64,000 nt of DNA from Vibrio sp. 10N (GTDB lineage: Bacteria > Pseudomonadota > Gammaproteobacteria > Enterobacterales > Vibrionaceae). The position numbers and the translations under genes are program-made. The notes below the pieces were generated by a model. The model worked only from the letters and a program-made list of their open reading frames with translations. It was not told the origin of the DNA and made no database searches. Positions 59,235-64,000 of this stretch are shown in pieces. The stretch lies in NCBI RefSeq assembly GCF_036245475.1, contig NZ_BTPM01000001.1:3348001-3412000 (forward strand). Direction: 5' to 3'. The stretch's first letter is position 1. The number at the start of each line of letters is the position of its first letter.

Positions 59235-59928
59235 TGTCTTCCTCTTGCACCTGCCAATCGAGGTGCTCACAAAGATAGGAAACCACCAGCGCTAGGTGGC
59301 GCAAAAATAGGGTATCCATGTCCGGTTGAAAGTGACCACCATCGTCACTTGAGAAGATCAATAACCCCTGCGCAAACTTACGCTTCAACGGCAACACGAC
59401 GTATGAGCCAAGTTCAGGCACCTGGCCATCGGCGATCTGCTGCTCTGTAAATAGCATAGTACGGTCCGCCTGACGCAGACGTCCAAGATAGGCATCTTTG
59501 CCATTCAAATGATTGGTGGTAAAGCGCTTCCAGCTTTCCATCGACAATGGGTCAGCATTGTCATCACTGTCGATAAGCTTGAGATAACCGCGCAGGTTCA
59601 AGCCAGTCGCTGTTTGCTTGATCGCCGTAACAACACTTTGTAGATCATGGCATTTCAATAGGTTTTCTTGCAGCGACATGAACTCATAGAAGGTTTTATC
59701 ATTGCGTGCGGCAAGGGACATCAATGCGGTGATTTCTTCTTCGAGCGCTTCAATACGCTCTCGTTGTCTTTGCAGTTGAATGCCCACCAACGACACCGCA
59801 CCTTGCTGCTGGTGTGGGAGGGAAAGGGATTCTACTAATGATTCTCTACCCTTAAAAAAATCTGGATGATCAGAAAGATACTCTGCTACCACTTCTGCTG
59901 TCAGGTGGTTCGCTTCAAACTCAGACAA
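59212..59928 (-). CDS. DUF484 family protein
   Basis: 238 residues. N-terminal helical segment ([21 protein letters not shown]), a coiled-coil stretch ([23 protein letters not shown]) and a GAF-like C-terminal domain. Conserved between dapF and xerC in Gammaproteobacteria (yigA in E. coli). Function unknown. Confidence 0.9.
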   Translation of the reverse strand: MSEFEANHLTAEVVAEYLSDHPDFFKGRESLVESLSLPHQQQGAVSLVGIQLQRQRERIEALEEEITALMSLAARNDKTFYEFMSLQENLLKCHDLQSVVTAIKQTATGLNLRGYLKLIDSDDNADPLSMESWKRFTTNHLNGKDAYLGRLRQADRTMLFTEQQIADGQVPELGSYVVLPLKRKFAQGLLIFSSDDGGHFQPDMDTLFLRHLALVVSYLCEHLDWQVQEEDNVRPSHA

Positions 59929-59964
59929 AATGATTCCCTTTAATCCCTGTCAAATAGATAAAAA

Positions 59965-59994
59965 AATGGCGGGCCTCACATTGGCCCGCCATTA
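59965..59994 (-). terminator. Terminator or attenuator between dapF and the DUF484 gene
   Basis: Minus strand AATGGCGGGCCAATGTGAGG then CCCGCCATTTTTTT: an 11-bp GC stem with T-run in the 83-bp spacer. Genes on both sides are usually one transcript, so this may be only partial. Confidence 0.82.
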
Positions 59995-60011
59995 GTATAA
60001 TGCCTTCTTGG

Positions 60012-60842
60012 CTAACAAGAAATCTGCCCATCGAAAACGTGAGCCGCCGCGCCCGTCATATACAACGGATGGCCTGGCCCTTTCCAGCTGATCTTCAAAT
60101 CACCGCCCGGCAGGTGCACTTTCACCGTCTCATCCAGCAAGCCTTGTACAATACCAACCGCCACAGCGCCACAAGCGCCACTTCCACATGCTTGCGTCTC
60201 ACCAGCTCCACGCTCATAAACACGCAAGTTCACTTCCCCGCGGCTGAGCACTTGCATAAAGCCCGCATTAACACGCTCAGGGAAACGCTCATGCGACTCC
60301 AGCAATGGGCCTAAAGTATCGACATCGGCTGTTTCCGTGTTGTCCACGACGGTCACGACATGTGGGTTGCCCATGCTGACAGCGCCGCAGAATAAGGTAT
60401 GGTCACCGGCACGCAGAATATACGTCTTTTCTTTCTGCTTGGCTTTGAATGGGATCTTGTTAGGTTCGAATTCAGGTTGGCCCATATTGACCGTCACTAA
60501 ATCGTTCTCTTCCAACTTCAGAACCATTTTACCTTTCTTAGTACTGACGCTGATGCTGTACTTATTGGTGAGCCCTTTCATCTGTACGAAGCGGGCAAAA
60601 CAGCGTGCGCCGTTACCACATTGTTCCACTTCACTGCCATCGGCATTGAAAATGCGGTAATGGAAGTCAGTTTCCGGATCATAAGGGGCTTCAACAATCA
60701 ACAATTGGTCAAAACCAACGCCGGTATGCCTATCCGCCAAACGACGGATAAGCTCAGGCGAAAAGAAAACGTTCTGGGTTATACAGTCAACAACCATAAA
60801 GTCGTTACCCAGACCGTGCATTTTAGAAAAGTGGAAGTGCAT
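60012..60842 (-). CDS. dapF: Diaminopimelate epimerase
   Basis: 276 residues (E. coli 274). Interconverts LL- and meso-diaminopimelate for lysine and peptidoglycan synthesis. Two catalytic Cys: Cys75 in [10 protein letters not shown] and the second in [10 protein letters not shown] near residue 219. It follows lysA by 10 bases. Confidence 0.97.
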   Translation of the reverse strand: MHFHFSKMHGLGNDFMVVDCITQNVFFSPELIRRLADRHTGVGFDQLLIVEAPYDPETDFHYRIFNADGSEVEQCGNGARCFARFVQMKGLTNKYSISVSTKKGKMVLKLEENDLVTVNMGQPEFEPNKIPFKAKQKEKTYILRAGDHTLFCGAVSMGNPHVVTVVDNTETADVDTLGPLLESHERFPERVNAGFMQVLSRGEVNLRVYERGAGETQACGSGACGAVAVGIVQGLLDETVKVHLPGGDLKISWKGPGHPLYMTGAAAHVFDGQISC

Positions 60843-60852
60843 AGTGGTTCTG

Positions 60853-62106
60853 TTACTCCGGCAAAATGCTTTCTAGTTCCCAAAGGCTTTCAAGGGTCTC
60901 ACGCTTACGCACAAGGTGTGCGGTGTTGCCATCAACCATTACTTCTGCAACACGTGGACGCGTGTTGTAGTTGGACGACATAACAAAACCGTATGCCCCT
61001 GCTGAACGTACCGCCAATAGATCGTTTGGCTCTAATACCAAGGCGCGATCTTTACCGATAAAGTCGCCGGTTTCACAGATAGGTCCGACAAGGTCATAGG
61101 TGGTCGCTTCGCCTTCACGAGGCGACACGGGAATGATGTCTTGCCAAGCTTGATAAAGCGCAGGGCGCATTAAATCATTCATTGCCGCATCGATGATCGC
61201 GAAGTTTTTGTGCTCGGTGTGTTTTAAAAACTCAACTTTCGTCAGTAGCACGCCTGCATTAGCAGCGATCGCACGACCCGGCTCAAAAATCAGCTCAAGT
61301 TCAGGGTGGTTTTCCAAACGAGCCAATAGAGCTTTCGCATAGTCCGATGGCTGTGGTGGCAATTCATCACGATACACTACGCCAAGACCTCCGCCGACAT
61401 CTAAGTGGCGAATGTCCACACCATCAGCACGAAGTTGGTCGATAAGCGCCAACAGACGATCGGTCGCATCAATGAATGGTTCGATATCCGTTAGCTGAGA
61501 GCCGATATGACAGTCGATGCCATGAACCGCTAGGTTAGGTAAGCTGCTGGCAAATTTGTAAACGGCTGGCGCACGATCAAATGCAATACCAAACTTGTTA
61601 TCACGCAGGCCGGTTGAAATGTATGGGTGAGTATTCGCGTCCACATCTGGGTTAATACGCAATGAAATCGGTGCGACGACACCCATTTCACCGGCCACCT
61701 GATTAAGGCGCTCAAGCTCAGGTTCAGATTCAACATTAAAGCACTTAATGCCCAACTCAAGCGCACGACGCATCTCTTGCGCGGTTTTACCGACACCAGA
61801 GAACACCACTTTACTTGGGTCGCCACCTGCTGCTACTACGCGCTCTAATTCACCGCCAGAAACAATATCAAAGCCCGAGCCCAAACGTGCCAGCGCATTA
61901 AGAACGCCAATGTTCGAGTTTGCTTTCACCGCATAACACACTAAGTGTGGATGATCGCCGACAGATTTATCAAACGCATTCCAGTGACGCTCTAGCGTCG
62001 CACGGGAATATACATAAAGTGGTGTGCCGTATTGCTCGGCAAGTTCGGTAAGTGACGTATTCTCGGCCCAAAGCTGGCCATCGTCCTGATAGTTGAAATA
62101 ATCCAA
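60853..62106 (-). CDS. lysA: Diaminopimelate decarboxylase
   Basis: 417-residue PLP enzyme that decarboxylates meso-diaminopimelate to lysine. The PLP lysine is Lys61 in [13 protein letters not shown] and EPGRAI bind phosphate; GPICETGD carries the active-site Cys near 345. It pairs with dapF, which makes its substrate. Confidence 0.97.
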   Translation of the reverse strand: MDYFNYQDDGQLWAENTSLTELAEQYGTPLYVYSRATLERHWNAFDKSVGDHPHLVCYAVKANSNIGVLNALARLGSGFDIVSGGELERVVAAGGDPSKVVFSGVGKTAQEMRRALELGIKCFNVESEPELERLNQVAGEMGVVAPISLRINPDVDANTHPYISTGLRDNKFGIAFDRAPAVYKFASSLPNLAVHGIDCHIGSQLTDIEPFIDATDRLLALIDQLRADGVDIRHLDVGGGLGVVYRDELPPQPSDYAKALLARLENHPELELIFEPGRAIAANAGVLLTKVEFLKHTEHKNFAIIDAAMNDLMRPALYQAWQDIIPVSPREGEATTYDLVGPICETGDFIGKDRALVLEPNDLLAVRSAGAYGFVMSSNYNTRPRVAEVMVDGNTAHLVRKRETLESLWELESILPE

Positions 62107-62142
62107 ATCCTGTATCCCTTTACACTGTGTCGATGGCTATCG

Positions 62143-62262
62143 TTATTGCGCTTGCTCGTTTGCTGGAGCTTCCTCGGCAGGCATATACAACTCGCCCGTT
62201 TGGCCGCACCCTGCAAGTCCTACTATTACAAGCATAAACATTGCTGTAATCGTCTTTTTCAT
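62143..62262 (-). CDS. lptM: LPS translocon maturation lipoprotein LptM (YifL)
   Basis: 39 residues on the minus strand, ATG at 62262, TAA at 62143. It reads MKKTITAMFMLVIVGLAGCG and then QTGELYMPAEEAP. The lipobox GLAGC gives lipidated Cys19 and the following GQTGELYMP matches the LptM motif GLKGPLYFP. LptM helps LptD form its correct disulfides. It lies in the usual place upstream of lysA-dapF and divergent from cyaY. It is shorter than the E. coli protein (67). Confidence 0.9.
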   Translation of the reverse strand: MKKTITAMFMLVIVGLAGCGQTGELYMPAEEAPANEQAQ

Positions 62263-62336
62263 TTTGCATATCGTGATTATTGAATCAATGCCCCCTATAA
62301 TCGCACCACGAATTAGAAAAGCAATAGGATTACAAA

Positions 62337-62651
62337 ATGAACGACACGGAATTTCACCAACTGGTCGATGCTCAACTGCAAAACATCGAAGAAGCGATCG
62401 ACGAATCGGGTGCCGATATCGATTATGAAGTGACGGGTAACGTCATGACACTGGAATTTGAAGACCGCAGTCAAATCATCATCAACCGCCAAGAGCCAAT
62501 GCATGAGATCTGGCTAGCGTCGAAGTCCGGTGGTTTTCACTTCAAGCTCATTGAAGGTAAATGGACATGCTCAAAGACTGGTCTTGAGCTAATGGCTATG
62601 GTCAAAGAAGAGTGTGAGAAACACACGGGTGAAGACATCGACTGGGTATAA
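62337..62651 (+). CDS. cyaY: Frataxin-like iron donor CyaY
   Basis: 104 residues (E. coli 106). Acidic first helix NDTEFHQLVDAQLQNIEEAIDES and beta-sheet with QIIINRQEPMHEIWLASKSGGFHF are the frataxin signature. It regulates IscS and iron supply for Fe-S cluster assembly. It converges on cyaA, as in E. coli. Confidence 0.96.
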   Translation: MNDTEFHQLVDAQLQNIEEAIDESGADIDYEVTGNVMTLEFEDRSQIIINRQEPMHEIWLASKSGGFHFKLIEGKWTCSKTGLELMAMVKEECEKHTGEDIDWV

Positions 62652-62665
62652 GCCCAATCGATGCA

Positions 62666-64000
62666 TCAAGCATTGACAGCTTTTGAATTACGAGAGTTGG
62701 AAGAGCCACCGTCGTTACGGTAAGGAATGATGTAAGGCTCTCCTTCTTCCGCATGCACCAGCTGGTAGTACTGCGGCAAGTTGAAGTTAATCAGCTTCGA
62801 TGACACCTCACTGTCGTTGTTGACGTTTGACGTATAGAAGCTGTTTACGCTGGCAATCATCTCATCTTTACTGCCGCGCATCTGGTGGTAAACCTCAACC
62901 TGATTCGATTCATCCAACACATAAATGTTGAAACCATTGTCAGTATCTTCAAAGAAGAATTGAATCAAACCTTCACTGGCAAACCCATCCACCACTTGAG
63001 GTAGCTGATACTCCACTTCTTTATCAAGCATGAGTAGTGGTGAGCCTTGCAGTTTGTTGGTCGAAATACTGCGGTAGAAATCCACCGAGTTCTCCAGTTT
63101 CTGCACCGAAACCCCACGACGCTCAAAGAACAAGCCGTACATCTGATTGGCAACTTTCAGTGCTTTGAAGCGGCGACGCTTTTCCTGGTCAATTGGTTTC
63201 AAGCGCAGCTCAATACACTCTGCCAGCAATTGGTAGACAGTGTTTCTTAATACGCCACGCAAGTTCTTGCTGTAACAGAACACGTCCACCGACTCCGGTG
63301 GGAACGCGTCTTGGTGCATTTTACCAAGCACGGTTTTCAGCGCGTCCAGCATCGCAGTCTCACCTTCAAAGTGAAGCGTGCGGACTTCGTGCCAAGAGTT
63401 GCGGTACACCAAGTCAACAGATCCAATCAGGCTTTTGCCTTCGCTGCCAAAGCTTAAGATATCAACATTCTTCAGATCCACTTTAGACGCCTTCGCAGAG
63501 AGTTCCTGCGTCGGATCGTTCTCGAAGTTGATGAACATAGCGAGTTGGCTGATCTCACACGGACTACCCAAAGCTTGCATACTCGGGCGGCGCTTGCGCA
63601 GTGAGAAGGTATTACGCAGATCGCTCACCATCTGATAGAACTTATCGATATCAATGTGCGCATCACGCACTACCGAGTTCAGACGTGTCGATTCGGTGAT
63701 AAGGCCATTAAAGAACGCCCAAGCAACAAGCTTACTTAAGTACTCGTTATGCTCGAGTGGCGCTTGGCCTAAGATTCGATGCGGGATCAGCGGCTGCTTA
63801 TACAAATACCAACCCGACTGGTAGCTCTTACCTTCCTGAACCTCGATAAACGTTAGATCAGGCTCATGCAAATCAGGTGAGATTTGCGGATTGAGTAGAG
63901 TAACTTTGCCAGGCAGCACCTCAAACGCCGCATACAGCTTACGAGCAAGAATGCTAATGTCTTGCGGGCTGATTGCCGAGGTAATGTCGTTGCGTCTCGC
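62666..64000 (-). CDS. cyaA: Adenylate cyclase class I (C-terminal part, cut by window)
   Basis: 444 residues are visible; the N-terminal catalytic half lies beyond base 64000. The first visible codons read ARRNDITSAISPQDISIL, in frame to the edge. Conserved regulatory-domain segments follow: LPGKVTLLNPQISPDLHEPDL, GSVDLVYRNSWHEVRTLHFEGE, MHQDAFPPESVDVFCYSK and INFNLPQYYQLV. Class I cyclase makes cAMP for CRP; this C-terminal half is regulatory (glucose PTS). Confidence 0.96.
   Translation of the reverse strand, partial: ARRNDITSAISPQDISILARKLYAAFEVLPGKVTLLNPQISPDLHEPDLTFIEVQEGKSYQSGWYLYKQPLIPHRILGQAPLEHNEYLSKLVAWAFFNGLITESTRLNSVVRDAHIDIDKFYQMVSDLRNTFSLRKRRPSMQALGSPCEISQLAMFINFENDPTQELSAKASKVDLKNVDILSFGSEGKSLIGSVDLVYRNSWHEVRTLHFEGETAMLDALKTVLGKMHQDAFPPESVDVFCYSKNLRGVLRNTVYQLLAECIELRLKPIDQEKRRRFKALKVANQMYGLFFERRGVSVQKLENSVDFYRSISTNKLQGSPLLMLDKEVEYQLPQVVDGFASEGLIQFFFEDTDNGFNIYVLDESNQVEVYHQMRGSKDEMIASVNSFYTSNVNNDSEVSSKLINFNLPQYYQLVHAEEGEPYIIPYRNDGGSSNSRNSKAVNA

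Overview
The window is chromosomal DNA from a gammaproteobacterium of the genus Vibrio or a very close relative. Three things point there: near-identity of the housekeeping proteins to the enteric/Vibrio type (RpoB, RpoC, EF-Tu, GlnA, CyaA), the gene order (rsd / rpoCB-rplLJAK-nusG-secE-tufB-tRNAs / coaA; glnA-ntrBC; lexA / plsB; ftsYEX-rpoH; cyaY / lptM-lysA-dapF-DUF484-xerC-yigB), and a dispersed 97-bp palindromic repeat with ends GTCATCC...GGATGAC. The species cannot be fixed from sequence reading alone. This is core genome: no integrase, transposase, prophage, restriction, CRISPR or toxin-antitoxin genes were seen.

Layout. 0-1.6 kb: rsd, then a gene-free array of six 158-bp repeat units. 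1.6-15.7 kb, minus strand: the transcription/translation block tRNA(Thr-Tyr-Gly-Thr)-tufB, secE-nusG, rplKA, rplJL-rpoBC, with readable promoters, the L10 leader and an rplL-rpoB attenuator. 15.9-21 kb: coaA, birA-murB, a GNAT protein, pssA and a seventh copy of the 97-bp repeat. 21-30.9 kb: typA, then the nitrogen regulon glnA-DUF4124-glnL-glnG with sigma-54 and NtrC sites, then a GGDEF/EAL protein. 30.9-41 kb: hemN, DUF2489-yihI-methyltransferase, lexA with two SOS boxes, plsB, ubiCA, a FliL-like protein, glpEG. 41-46.7 kb: a DnaA-box/GATC-rich spacer, rpoH, ftsXEY, rsmD-yhhL. 46.7-52.6 kb: yhgN, yecH, yhhN, a long AT-rich spacer ending in a 26-codon membrane-protein gene, DUF4145, yhhM, an amidohydrolase-like lipoprotein and an EAL-HDOD protein. 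52.6-57.5 kb: rhtB, pldB, yigL, an EVE-domain protein, a lipoprotein and a DTW-domain protein. 57.5-64 kb: yigB-xerC-DUF484-dapF-lysA-lptM, cyaY and the 3' part of cyaA.

How the genes work together. The first block makes RNA polymerase, its elongation factor, the ribosomal stalk and EF-Tu, with Rsd as an anti-sigma-70 factor next door. glnA-ntrBC is the nitrogen assimilation switch. lexA and rpoH are the SOS and heat-shock master regulators. plsB, pssA, pldB and yhhN handle phospholipids; lysA and dapF supply lysine and diaminopimelate; ftsEX/ftsY serve division and membrane targeting; xerC resolves chromosome dimers.

The most interesting unexplained structures are non-coding or very small: the 158-bp repeat array with a nearly perfect 316-bp internal duplication, the DnaA-box/GATC cluster between glpE and rpoH, a terminator folded over the rplK promoter, and the 26-codon gene at 49101-49181.
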